A stretch of 64,000 nucleotides of DNA from assembly GCA_013398055.1 (NCBI GenBank), contig VZRS01014440.1, forward strand, positions 1 through 64,000, given 5' to 3'. The notes under the pieces are model-generated. The model did not search any database. It was not told the origin of the DNA and saw nothing but the letters and a program-made list of their open reading frames with translations. Of this stretch, positions 35,429 through 47,477 are shown one piece after another (position 1 is the first letter of the stretch; each line of letters opens with the position of its first letter). Source of the stretch: Ifrita kowaldi (taxonomy: Eukaryota > Chordata > Aves > Passeriformes > Cinclosomatidae). The translations under genes were made by a program, and so were the position numbers.

Positions 35429-37700
35429 TGAAAGTGCATTTGTGATGCATTTCACATTGGCTGTAAGCACTCCTTGTTTATCTTCTCAATAGTGACGTAG
35501 CAATAGGCAGAGGCTCAAATTTATCCATTGTTTGGCAAAGAAGTTCTGAGAAAAGATCAAGGGCAACAAATGTGAGACAAGGAGGAAGATGACAGCGAGT
35601 TTAAAAGTCCCATTTGATCAACACTTATCTTAAAGGGTTTATTTATGCTCTGATAAACATGTTAAGAAAACACAGTACCTGATGAATGAGAACTACCCAA
35701 GTCATGACCCCTGCCCTTTAGTGTGATACTTGAATGAAGGCTGTAAACTCATGCAAAGCCTTATTAAAGAGCTGTTAAAGAGATGTTGGAGAGATAGAGC
35801 TACTAGGATTAGTGGATTATAAATGTAGCTATGCTCCATACTGACCTTAAACTACAGTCATGTATTTAACACTGGCATTACTATGGAAGTGGAAAAATGG
35901 TGCTGTCTGTGACCCCATTCATAGTTTACCAGATACTGGTTTCTTAGAAATACTTTCTCTGCATATGATGAACTTGTTCTTAAGGGGGAAATGTTGGTAA
36001 GGTTTTATGGCAATCAAGAGACACTACTTACTGCAAAAGCCATTAGCTAAAGGTCATAGCTGCATTCACTTTAAATGCCTTATTTTGAAATATTTTGGAA
36101 TTCCGCTTATGTTCTAGAAGAACCTGTGGCTATGTAGTTTCAGCAATCAGACATTATGCCTACCCCTGTACTTATTTACATTTCAAATTATAGCAAATTT
36201 CCATTCAAAACACCGGAGTTTCTCTGTAATTATTCATGTCTCCAACAATAGAAGCTATGCATGGAAACACAAAAGATGTCTAAAGTCTCCACAATTTTTT
36301 TCTCAATCATGGCCATAGTCCTAATCTTGAGGACAAAAAATGTAAAACATGAATAGGAAAATAAAGAGAAAACAATACAACTTATATTGCATAGTGGAGA
36401 TACTAGACCTTTATAAACACAGTTAGGAGTGGGTCTGATTTGTTTCTTAGTGAACACTACTTCATATGTTCTTTAAGGAAAAGCAAATCCCCTCTTGTAG
36501 CCAGAGTAGCAAAGAACTTCCTGAAGATAGTGGTTATTTTTAACAGTAATTAATTGCTTGTGGCTCTGTTCAAATTTTCTACAAATTCTTAACTGAGAGG
36601 CTTTGTTAAGCTAGGAAAAAAAAAGTTAATGCACATTACCAGCAAATCTTTTTGAAGAGTATTTTCAAATGGCTATTTGAACTTGTCACATATTTATAAT
36701 TAAAGAGCACATAACCCAATTTTCTTTTCGTCTAACAGGTAATCTTTGTTTCTTTATACTAAAGACATGGTGAAAGAGCTTTTGCTTCTCTCTTCTAAAG
36801 GCTTTCATCCTCTGCTATTGTTAAACCATAACAATATCAGCAATGTCATGCCAGAAATATTCATTAACAGCATTTTTAGTGAAATTCACATCTCTGCTGA
36901 TTAAAGTCAAAAGAGAGAGAACAAGGGATGTCAATAGAAATGTTCATACATCCTTTTTTCCCCAAGTATGTATATGTACACGGGTGCTAGAAGCAAATAA
37001 TCAAGCAAAGTTGTTTTCAGCAATGCAAAGGAAAATCACACATCTGTCTGTAGTAGAGGAACTGATAATTTTTGAAAATTCTGGAAAAAGAAGTATGCAG
37101 AAACAAAATATGATTTTTTTCATTATAGAAAAGCCAAGCTCTTCTCGTTGTCCACTACCTTCCCTACATCTGTTTTTTTAATTTGTAAAAAGATAATTAG
37201 TCCCCTTTTTACCCAAATAATTTTTCAGATTTCTACTATGTATTACAAAGAAAGCAAAAAATCTGACTCCTTCCTTTCAGCCCGTGTGTAGACTGCCTTT
37301 AAAAATGTTTATTAGATTAAAGTTACTACAATCTAGCATTACAGTATTTTATTACAGTGGTCTACCAAAAAATTCTAAATAAAATGCAGTTGATCTTTTC
37401 TACTTATCCTTTCTTTCAGACATATGCTGTGGATGCTGTTTTACTGCTCTATGTGAAATGCTACACTAATTGTCAAAACCATAGGCTACATTGTATTTCT
37501 CAGGGGTTAGAGGCAGAAACACGCAACTTCAGGTTTATTGTTCCATGTGGATTTGGACAGGAGACAAATTTTTCCTGGGACACAAATATAGTCATAAAGG
37601 GAACCATCTGGAGTCAGCACACCTGGTTTACCTCACCTGCTCTGAAAGACTGGCATTGATTAGAGAATTTTAGGATTAGTTCTCAATATATATTAAAACA
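35429..37700. other. Non-coding, no recognised feature
   Basis: AT-rich unique sequence directly after the solo LTR. There is no retroviral internal sequence. The stretch from about 37480 to 37700 may be further, unrecognisable 5' sequence of the old CR1 that follows. Confidence 0.5.
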
Positions 37701-39060
37701 AATCAGAAGGACCAGATGACATTCATCTAACAACTCCAAAGAAGCCCAGATATAAAATTGTTGAATTGCATGTGTTACAATTGCTTTCTCACTCTTATGC
37801 CATCTAAAAGGGAAGGGAACAATGATAACACTATTTAAAAAATGAAAAAAAAAAAAAGTAATAAGACTTCAAATAAATAGGATTGCAAACTGAGGAATAT
37901 GACTTTAGGTCTATTAGTAGAAATTTTTTTAATAATCAAGCAAATAAACATAATATAATTGAGGATATTTAACCTCTGAAGAGCAAATTTATGCCCCCCA
38001 GATTTGTCAGGTGTGAGTTCTTCCAAGGAGTCTGTAATCACATGAAAATAAGGTTTGCCAAATAACCCATCTTGGATTTTCAAGACCTGTTACAATGTTT
38101 TTCAGAGAAACTAAGCTCTCCTGTGGAAAAGTAGTAAGTTGTCTTGTTGATCATTACTGGGTGGAAAAGCAAGTAACAAATTACAGCAATAAAGGCTCAT
38201 TTTCCAAAAAGAAAAAGACAATTCTTAGGGGAGTCCCATATGGAACTGTCTCAGGGACCAAGCATATTCTTAAATAGTCCACAAAAGAGACCAAAATGTT
38301 ACACAAAAAATATGCAAATGATACAAAAATAGCCTCAGTGATCAAAGTTAAAATTGACCAGAGTGTTCTGAAAAAAAACCCCAAACATTTTGTAATATTA
38401 AGCAGCCGATTAGTAAAATGGAAAATAAATTCATTGTCAGTGATTTGCATAATTCACATGGTAAAAACACTCTCAACCATACATACAAATGGAATTTCTA
38501 CCACTGAAGAAGGAGGCCCGTAAGTCACGGCTTTTGAAATTTTCATAGCAGTGCGTAATCAAAAGGAAAATTGAATGCCAGGAATTTGTTGAAAGATAAT
38601 AGAAAATGAAACAGAAAACTGCTATATAGATGTGCAAATTCCTAATTCCTACTTTTTAATTATCATGCCTTGCTCTGGTCATTCCACCTCAAAAAAGATA
38701 CAGTAGAATAAGATAAGAAATTATACAAAAGGCAACAGGAAGGGTCAAAGAAATTGGAGAGGCTTCTTTCTACACAAGCAGAGCCTAAGTTCACTAAAAT
38801 TTAGCCTAAAAACCGCAAAAGAAACATAAAACAGAAACCTGGCAAAGAAGGTAAACATTGAATAATTTGTCATTGTTTCTCATATATGAACTAAATTAAA
38901 TCATGAGTCATCAAGTTAAAAGCAAAGAGTGGAAGTATTTTTTATTTCAGAATAAAAACGTGTATAAGAAAGGTTGACGGATGGCTGATAAATGCAGTGA
39001 CGAATAGGCAGGCTTTGCAAAACTCGTGGCACAGTTTGTATCGTGAGGAAAATATCACAA
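37701..39060 (+). mobile_element. Very old CR1 LINE: decayed reverse-transcriptase region and 3' part of ORF2
   Basis: A series of CR1 reverse-transcriptase landmarks occurs in the right order, in shifting frames. SEGPDDIH (37703-37726) corresponds to the conserved SPGPDDIHP. An 'LFKK-KKKKK' stretch with a 12-A run (37846-37857) corresponds to the PIFKKGKKEDPGNYRP segment. 'ACCCATCTTGGATTTTCAAG' (38067-38086) corresponds to the YLDFQKAF block. GVPYGTVSGT (38230-38259) corresponds to GVPQGSVLGP. KYANDTKI, with YAND at 38311-38322, corresponds to the catalytic (Y/F)ADD box, its first aspartate changed to asparagine. LWSFHLKKDTVE (38673-38708) corresponds to FWSPHLKKDIE, followed by QKATGRVKEI. 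Similarity fades out near 39060, at a match to the segment before the CR1 3' UTR. Many stops and frameshifts show it has long been dead. It is far older than the other CR1 pieces here. Confidence 0.85.
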
Positions 39061-39720
39061 TGAATTTTCCTGCCTTATTCTCTTTTCTAAAATAGCCACT
39101 TTGCTCATTTTTATAGAGAACGGAAAATTTGTTAATTTCTCTATGCTGGTGCTTCTGAAGTTGTCAGTGCCCTCAGGTCACACATAAGAACAGGAAGAAT
39201 CTCGCCAGCTTGTTATAAGCATGGTGAAAGAAAGCTGCTTGAGTTTTCCGTTGGAACCCATGCTACATTCAAGGTCCATCCAAACCTATAAGTTCTCCCC
39301 AACAGGACTTAATGGGAGTAAATTCACCATATTAGGAGTCCGGAGCATTTGGCAGTATGCTCAGTGCCACAGGTCTCACCTTATGACTACTGGACTACAG
39401 AATAGGTATGCAGGTATTAACAGGACCACCTTGGAGAAAGCTGTCAGCCTTTCTAAGGGTAGTGCCAAAAGCTAACTGAAGATCAAGTCTGGTTTTATTG
39501 GCAATTTCTTTAACTTCAGAAATTCCTTTAGAATGTAACACTACATACAGTTCTGTCTAATCTTATTTTTTAAGTAACGATGTTGAATTCAAGGATTTGT
39601 TGAAAGGAAAGACTCTTCTCTGCTATTGTAAGGAGGTTGTCATTGCCAAGGGATAAAGGCCAGCTCTAGCCATTAATCCCCATTTCAAAATGTTCATTAT
39701 CAAGAAATAGGAGCTCTAAA
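39061..39720. other. Non-coding, no recognised feature
   Basis: No gene or repeat is recognised. An 84-codon open frame at 39221-39475 shows no recognisable features. Confidence 0.5.
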
Positions 39721-39742
39721 GACAGAATTAGGACAGAATTAG
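39721..39742. repeat. 11-bp perfect tandem duplication
   Basis: GACAGAATTAG occurs twice head to tail (39721-39731, 39732-39742). It is a slippage duplication. Confidence 0.9.
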
Positions 39743-40042
39743 GTCTGTAAAAAAATTTGCTAGGAATTTTGCAGATTTGTCTTGCAACACATCATAAATA
39801 TAAAAGGCATGAGGCAGTATCTTTGAAGATTTGGAGGATTTTACTTCATCTGATAGGTATTATACCATAATCAAAAAATCACACTGGAAATCAAGAAAAT
39901 CACTGTTCAACAAGACCAAGATACAAGAGAAGGCAGTGATTCAGGAATGATAACTATAGATACTTGATGGTAGCAGTAAAAAATGACATCTCTTCATACA
40001 GCATCTGAGTACTGACCTAAATGTTATTGGCAATGCCAGGCA

Positions 40043-40066
40043 CTAATGCACCTGCTAATGCACCTG
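40043..40066. repeat. 12-bp perfect tandem duplication
   Basis: CTAATGCACCTG occurs twice head to tail (40043-40054, 40055-40066). It is a slippage duplication. Confidence 0.9.
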
Positions 40067-40800
40067 CACTGCATCTCCACTAATGAATGACATGAACTGG
40101 GAAGGCAGACAGTATGTCTACAGCTGCAGTCTTTACCAGTCAGCCAGAAATATTTCCCACAGCTCCTCTGAGCCCTGGAAATGCTGCAGCGCAAAATTTC
40201 ACCCATGGCTGCAAAAGCACTACTGCATTGGAAAACCAGACAGAAATGGTTTGCAATACTTGTTTGAAAAAGAGAAACATTTTATTTTTACTACTTTTAG
40301 GTATTGCAGTCACACTCAACTTTCAAATTGAGCTTTGCAGATTTAAAATGGGGTTATCACTCAGGGCTGACTTTTAGAAATGCTGAACTTCCACATCTGT
40401 CGATGGAAGATGGACACTGGCAAGAACCAGATTTACACTTTGCTTAGAGTCATCTGTTCAGTTGCTCTGACAAAATCTGGTTCCAGTTAAGCCAACAAGA
40501 ATCATTTTTGACTCAGTAGGACCAGCATTCTTCAGAGACAGAAAAAATCTCCTTCAGTGACTAGGTAGATTATTTATCAACTGGCACTACTTTAACTTTT
40601 CATTCCCGTATTCATTCTCACACATTTACAGGAAAGCACATCTATTTCCACACATGGTGTGAAGAGTCTGTAGTACTCTTCTAGACTATGCTGGTAGATA
40701 CTCCCCTGGACATCAAGGGTAGAATTTTTCACACCTAACTCTAACTGTCTCAGAGTAGTTGTTTATTCTAACCATTTAAGTAAGAAAATCTTCCAGAATA

Positions 40801-40853
40801 GTAATAGTTATTGTAATATCCAGAATTGTAAAATCCAGAATTGTAATAGTTAT
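40801..40853. repeat. Nested short duplications
   Basis: ATCCAGAATTGTAA occurs at 40818-40831 and 40833-40846, and GTAATAGTTAT-type sequence flanks both sides (40801-40811 and 40843-40853). The layout suggests two rounds of local duplication. Confidence 0.8.
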
Positions 40854-43800
40854 ATTTAAGGTTTACATACCAGTCCTCTAAAAGCTGCTTTAAATGTCAT
40901 TTCATGCAACTGACCATTATCTCTGAGTCACCACTGTAGACCTTGAAAAGAACTTAAAAATAAATTACATACTGCACAACTTTTATAACCAAAATTGCCT
41001 GCAAGGATGATTTCAGTGAATCAAATCATAGCAGCTTTCTTCCAGGCAAATAAAAAAATCCAAAGCTTTTTGAAGTTGGAAACAGGTATGAGAACTTAAA
41101 TGGCCAAAAATCTATTGGAAAGGCTCCTTTGAAAAGGTTTGGAAACCTCCTAAAAGTGTACCATAGAAGGTTTACAGTAAGTCCCTTAGAAGGTGGGTAT
41201 CATTGATTATTGTGACAGTAGCAATTTGTTCTTTTTTTTGATTAGACAAGGACATAATTTTGCAATTTTGTCTGTACATTTTTGGTTGCAATGTTAAATT
41301 ATATCAGGTTTTGCTATCTCCATTTAAACATTGGTTTCACAATGCATATAAATAGAGTTATGAATACAGTTTATTGGGAGAAAAGTGGTGAAAAAATAAG
41401 AGCACACGAACACTGTAATTATGAAAAAATCAAAACATCCTATTTACTTTTCATTCCATTTATTTGTTAATATCAATCACTAAAGTCATTCATGGCTGGG
41501 ACAAATAATAATTGAAAAATCCAGGAATTTCAGATTTCTAGTAAAGCAGGACTAAAACTTTGAAAGACATCGGGTACTAAAAATTCTGTGAAATATTTGT
41601 CATGCAATACAGTGGAAAACTTTAAAATGGTAGGCAAATGAAATGATAAGTTTGGCTGCATTGTTTTTCTACTGAAGGAAAACAAATTCTATGTCTTGGA
41701 GACAACAGGCTATCAGTAGTTGTAGATAGGTACATTTTCATTCAAATGCAATTTTAAGAAAAAAGAATACTTTGCTAATCTCTGCAGATGGTCAAGCCTA
41801 GCTCTAGCAAAGTTCTTCCCATTGTAAGTTTAAATGTCTTCCATGACAAAAGTGAACAATTTATTTTGGGAAGGAAATAGTTTTGTGCATGGATTAATTA
41901 AAAGAAATATGGATAAAACCCAGATCCATTAAAATCAAATACAATCAGACATCTGTCTTCAAAACTTGCACCTTCAGCTCCCTTTCCTCTCACCCAATGC
42001 ACAGGGTTCCCATAGGTATAGTCATGACAGATTTCAATGTCAGTGCTCCCCAGATGATTTAGCCCGACTGTGGGCATCAACAATAACATCACAGCCATTA
42101 CACAGCTGACCACCCAAACAGCTGAATGTGGAGCATCCTTCTCCATCAGTCCCTAACCCAGTGGTTGTTTCCAAGCACATCCACAGTTCTATGCTCTGCC
42201 CAAGGATAGGGGTATTGTAAGCTTTCTGTACACCACCTGCATGAAAAGAGCAAAAACATTGCTCATAGCCTATGGGTTTAGCTGTAGTAAAAAGATTTGT
42301 GAACCAGTCCTAGACTATGGACGGTGCCTGCTTCTTTACTCCTAGAGGGACTGTTAAAGTGAAATGCATGGGCAACCCTGAAATCAATAACTGGAGGCTT
42401 CTGTCTATGAAAGATCTTGTCACACAGCATGTACATTTCTACTGCTTGGGGTTTGAACTTTCCCAAAGAGCCTATATGTCTCTGAGCTGGGGGGAAATAA
42501 AGTTAAGAGCAGGGCTAAGGCACACTGCTCTCTGTGACCTCTGTGCTAGACAGCAGTCCTGAGCACAACTCTTTCACTGGTCTAGAAGCAGCCACTGAGC
42601 AGTATTTGTCACTAACCTACCTGAAGTGTCTCTGAAGCAAAGGGATTGCTGTGAAGAAGAAGTGCAGAGCATCTCTGACCAGATGGCTGCATGTCCATAA
42701 ATCTCAGCTGTACCCACAAGAGCAGAGCATGTCTGACACCTCTGGTCATGCAGCTGACAGTGGGAAGCATCAATGCTGCCAGTATCACAAGTCTTGAAAT
42801 ACCAGACATGTTCTGCAAAATCCCTGGGATCAGGATTTACGTTAGAAAGAGGATTCTATTGGAAATTTAGGTCTACAGTAGCCCCATTTTTTAAATCTGT
42901 ATTAATGTCTTACATATTTAAAGTCCACCTTGGTCCTACTAAAACGCTTCAGTATTTGGCTCTGGCCTCTTGCTGCTGTGCGTGGATGTGTTGGCTCAGC
43001 AGTGTTAACAGGAGTAGAAGGCAATAAAAGTTTGTTTTTGTTTTAAACAGTGTAAGCCAATCTGCCCTAGAACACGCGTAGAGAGTTGTTACATTATTTA
43101 ACAAGGTGCCACTTTTACTTGGTCACTATTTTAATAATAACTACATTATGCTGCTAGATGTGCCAACCAACATAAGTTTTCTTTCCTCCAACTAAAGATC
43201 ACACTGTGAGGACTTTCTTTGCCAGAACATAGGATTATTTATATCTTGTAAGAACTTCTGTGAACCAGTTAGTGTTGCCAAGCACTTACTCTCTTGCTGC
43301 AGATGGTTAAGCCAGGGCAGAATTACTCTTTTCAAAGTTACTTCTATACTTTAAAATATACATTAACAAGAGAATACAAATTAGAAATAAACCACAAATG
43401 TAGTTCCAATGTTGTGGTCATCCAGTTCTGAAGGGAAATATAAGGGCTTATTCAGATTTGCTTGAATGCTTCCACAACAGAGTTAGAGTGCTCATTTCCT
43501 TAAAGGCAAAACCAAACCCATGAAGATTAGTCATTAAGGGATCGGCATTCTAAAACTGAAAGATCTAAGACCCGTGCTAAATGACTAACAGCCTATTCAG
43601 CACCTATTCCTCACCCAGATGTATGGAGAAAATTACATTCCTGTTTCAACCAGCAGAGAGAAACAAAATATTATCATTGATTAATTTGCTCCTATTGCAA
43701 GTAAGCAGCACAGGCATCCAACATATGTGTCTTCACACATTTTGTTCAAACTGGCAAATCTGTTTAGTAGGGAAGGGAGCAGACTGGGTTGAAGAACAAC

Positions 43801-44371
43801 TTGAAGTGTGGCAGTAGGAGGATACACTACCGGTATTATAGCACTCAAAAAGCGCTCCTCAAAGGGCAGAGGAAACTTGCATGGCTAAGGAATGCCAGCG
43901 TCTGTAGCCAACAGCGTGTAAGAAAAGCATTACATCCAGCTGCTTTCAATTCCCCAGCTCAAATGAGCAAAACCTCATTCATAACAGAGGCAGCCTGTAG
44001 CACAAATGTGGGGTGAGGTGTAACCTCAGAGCTCTGCTTCTGCATGCAGTGAGATTTTTCACCTCTCTGTTCTTAGGCTAAAGCTCTGCTGAGCCATGTG
44101 CCATTTTTGTCATACCAGAGGCAAAGGCAAAATGGAGGCACACACCGAATGTAAAACAGTGTAAATACTTAGGCATGTTTGTGTGATTCCCCCTTTAGGT
44201 TGTTGACTGGTTTAGTGTTCTTGCTGTTTCTCTAAGACTGAAAAGAGTCTATGGGAAGTGTAGCTGAATGCATGGAACTTGTGACATTGAAAATGTCTTT
44301 AATAAAGGGCCTTTTTAACTTCTGTTTTGATTTATAAGAATTGATAGGAGAATTTCTGAAGGAGAATTACT
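40854..44371. other. Non-coding; two minus-strand hydrophobic ORFs noted
   Basis: Mostly unique sequence. On the minus strand, 42146-41898 and 42818-42612 each encode a short ORF with an N-terminal hydrophobic segment and a good splice-donor word near the end (see findings). I do not call them genes: no homology is recognised and no matching acceptor could be placed in a compatible phase. Confidence 0.5.
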
Positions 44372-44555
44372 TGGGCTTAAACTGGACATTAGAAAACACC
44401 TGTCCTGGGAGCACAAGGTAACACTGGCAATCACAAAGGTTGTAGGATCTCTGTCCCTGGACGTTTGTTAAAAACCTTTGGGGAGTTCCAAGATTCAGCT
44501 GGGCAAGGCTGATCTGATCTAGTTTTGGCAACAGCCCTTCTGCGATTAGGCTGTT
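44372..44555 (+). mobile_element. Probable old CR1 3' end fragment
   Basis: The order of words resembles the CR1 3' block: CTTAAACTGGACATTAG (44385-44401), AGGTTGTAGGATCTCTGTCC with CTGGACGTTTG (44438-44467), CTGATCTGATCTAGTTTTGGCAACAGCCCT (described in pieces at 44509-44538) and GATTAGGCTG. In intact copies these correspond to 'ctggatattaggaaa', 'ggtggtagagtctccatccctggaggt', 'ctgatctagttgg' and 'ttggactagatg'. The match is diffuse and the octamer tail is gone, so the copy is old and the subtype unknown. Confidence 0.5.
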
Positions 44556-47445
44556 GTGACATATTTATCTGAAGACTTTAATAACTGAATAGCTAATAAA
44601 TATAATATTTGTTTTAAGTACTTTTCAGAGACTCTGAAGCATGACTAAGTCTCACCAATTAAGTGGTTGATAAGGGCTGGTTTCTCTGCAAGTGAAAGCG
44701 TAGCAGCAACTGTTTCCCAATGTTCTTGGCTGTCTCTGGTAAGAGTGCTCAGCACAGAGAGTACAGCCTGTAGATGCTATCAAACTGAGTTTTGAAAAAT
44801 AAAAAATATCTTTTCTCCCTTTGTGTTGCTTTGAGTCTGTTAGTAGTCATATCCTTTCTTTTACTGCTTTTTGTAGCTCCTCCATCTTAACTAGTATTTT
44901 CCATGCAATAGTGTATTCCCAATTTGAATCCTTGATCATTGCACTTGTCCATTGATACCACATTCAAGCTGCTTACATTCACCCTTACCTAAACTACACT
45001 ATCCATACTTACGTTTTATTTCCTCCCTTTGTTTTAAATGCTCTTCACTATCCCAAAGGCATACCTTTCCTTCCTGCTGCTCCTATCATTTAACAATAAT
45101 CAAGAACGTTCATTATTTGTTTTGTGCTTCTGTCTTCTTTATTAGTACATATTAATTTAATCCCTGTTTTGTTTTGGGTTTTTTTTTCTCTCATTATGTA
45201 GTTCTTCAAGAGAGGAGTTATTTTGAAACCAATGCACTTTATTTTTTTCTATTTGTGACTCAGGATTAGCATGGTAGAGCCTGTCAGGATGGAAATAACC
45301 CTTAGACTGATCCTTCTTTGTCTGCTATTCTCACTGAAGCATATGCCATTGTCAACTAGTACTGAGAACTTTTCCCTATACTCATGTTATATCATCCCCC
45401 TTAAAATATCTTCAGATAAATCTGATCATGACTTTTATGTTTGCCTTAACAGTTATTTAGTCCATTATGTTTAGACCTAAATATTGTATTAAATATAAAA
45501 TCTATACTATTTGGATATTTTATTTTAATGTGATATATTGGATATAAATGAAATTGCTTCAGATTGTAAGCATTTTGGCAAACACATTGTATTGCTATGT
45601 TATAACCAAATGTGGCTCACACTTGTGATACTCTGTAAATTTTAAAAATCATTTCAGCTTTGGTAGGACTTATCCTTCAACCTCATCTATTCCTGTATTT
45701 GAAGGGAGAGCAGCATACTGTACGCTTAGACTGCTGGGGTGCCATGCTTGACAAACATAAGCTTTTAAGAACAAAATCCACCTCAGTTTAAGCAGCACAC
45801 ATAAACCTGCCAACTGCTTACTTAAATCAAAACCAAATTGTTCAACCTGTCTTCTTTTAGCCAGAAGCTACCAGCTTTGCAAAGCCCAGCATGGCACTGA
45901 AAATTATAAACTCTCTGATCAGCTGTAAGATGCCATCCACAAGCTTATTGCATGCTAGAAGATAACTAGAAGTTCTACATCTTGTTTAAGGCAGGTTCAT
46001 GCCTTCAGAATGCTGGGTAGCTCCAGCGGGGGTTTCTTCCTGTAAACTCAGCTCCTCCAGAGGAGGCATTTTCCTGGGACTTCATAGGCAGTCAATAGTC
46101 TTGAACTGCAGAAAGCATTTCTTTTATATGTCAAATCAGTTTCATCTAGATGCAGTTCCTTTGCTGCTAGAATCAGCTATCCACTGACTAATAATTCCAT
46201 TTTATTAATAAGGAGCTGTTTGAACCTTGGCTTATAACATTGTGCTTTAATGCTTCTTCAAGCAGAAGGTTTTCCCTTGAACAAAGATAAAGCTTAAGTC
46301 ACAGTGTAGTGTCAGGAGAGCATAGCCATCTCTTCCCATTTTCCTTTCACAACGCAATCAAGGAGCACAAATGATTTCTGCATCCTTCTTAAACTCTAAA
46401 TGGAAAAATGTATTCAGAGACAGATGGAATTCTCTATCCACATGGACTTTTTGTCTCATCTCAGCTGCAAGCTGTTCAAGCCACTTTCCAGTAAGACCAT
46501 TAGACCTCTCAGCTGGCACAGCTTTCACTTATCTTGTATATTCTCTAGTCCTGTTCCAGTGTCTCTGGTCTATTATTTAATTTGGCAGACAAACACACTC
46601 AACTGCCCCAAATATATTTTCTGGCCTCATGCGTTTTATTAGCTGCCAAAATGTCAGTATAACCCTCAGCAAAGGAAGTAAGAAGGACTTTTTGTATTAA
46701 TGTATCTTATTCATTAGTCCACTGGGGAAAAGTTTTCTTCTTTCTTTCTTAAAAGTGAATTGTGACTCATTGACATGTTCTGTGTCCTAATATAACACCC
46801 ATTTCTTGTTTCAAAAAGCTGACCTAAGAGATTGTGACATACTGCTCTATAGCACCTTTAGGAAGTGGCAGTTCCCAGGAAACAGGGGGCATTTCTGGAA
46901 CACAGAAGCAAGGACTTTATCAACAACTCCCAGAATGCCATATTACAGTATTCTTGTAATCTTAGTTGTGCTAAGAGATCTGACGACATATTATTTTGCA
47001 GTTGTACAATGGCCAAATATCTCCTGCGTTTCCCACCAGGCTTCCATGTAAAGTTGATCTAATATGACAGTATCTCAGTAAAGGGAAGACTTTAGTTGAA
47101 AACATTTCGCTTAAAAGCATTCTTAAAAAATACCTGTTCCGTCAGCCCAAATGATGAGCAGTACTAAACTTTTCATCAGAACTTCTTTTGTGTTGCATGA
47201 ATATAAGGAGGTACATAATGTAAATACTTATTTTCTTCAGAAATTATAAAGGATTTTAAATGCTATACTCACAGCTGTTTTCTCACTCCTTATGGAGCTA
47301 CAAAATAACAACGGGTTACATTAACAGCAATATACAATAACAATAGCATACATTAATTCATGCATGACATTTTGCACCTGTGGAGATACTTCCTACAGAA
47401 AAAAAATATATATATTGTCTTGAATTTTTAACATTCAGGTTTATT
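44556..47445. other. Non-coding, AT-rich, no recognised feature
   Basis: All reading frames are short (below about 85 codons). T-rich runs occur near 45180-45250. No gene or repeat family is recognised. Confidence 0.55.
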
Positions 47446-47477
47446 AAAAAAAAAAAAAAACAACAAACAACAAACAT
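47393..47477. repeat. A-rich low-complexity tract with (TA)n and (CAA)n
   Basis: A run of A followed by TATATATAT (to about 47415), then a 15-A run (47446-47460) followed by CAA/CAAA repeats to 47477. It could be the worn poly(A) tail of a retroposed sequence, but nothing upstream is recognisable as one. Confidence 0.6.

Noticed and set aside
35429..36000. Internal retroviral sequence after the LTR
   Set aside because: No primer binding site, gag or pol-like reading frames follow; the element is a solo LTR.
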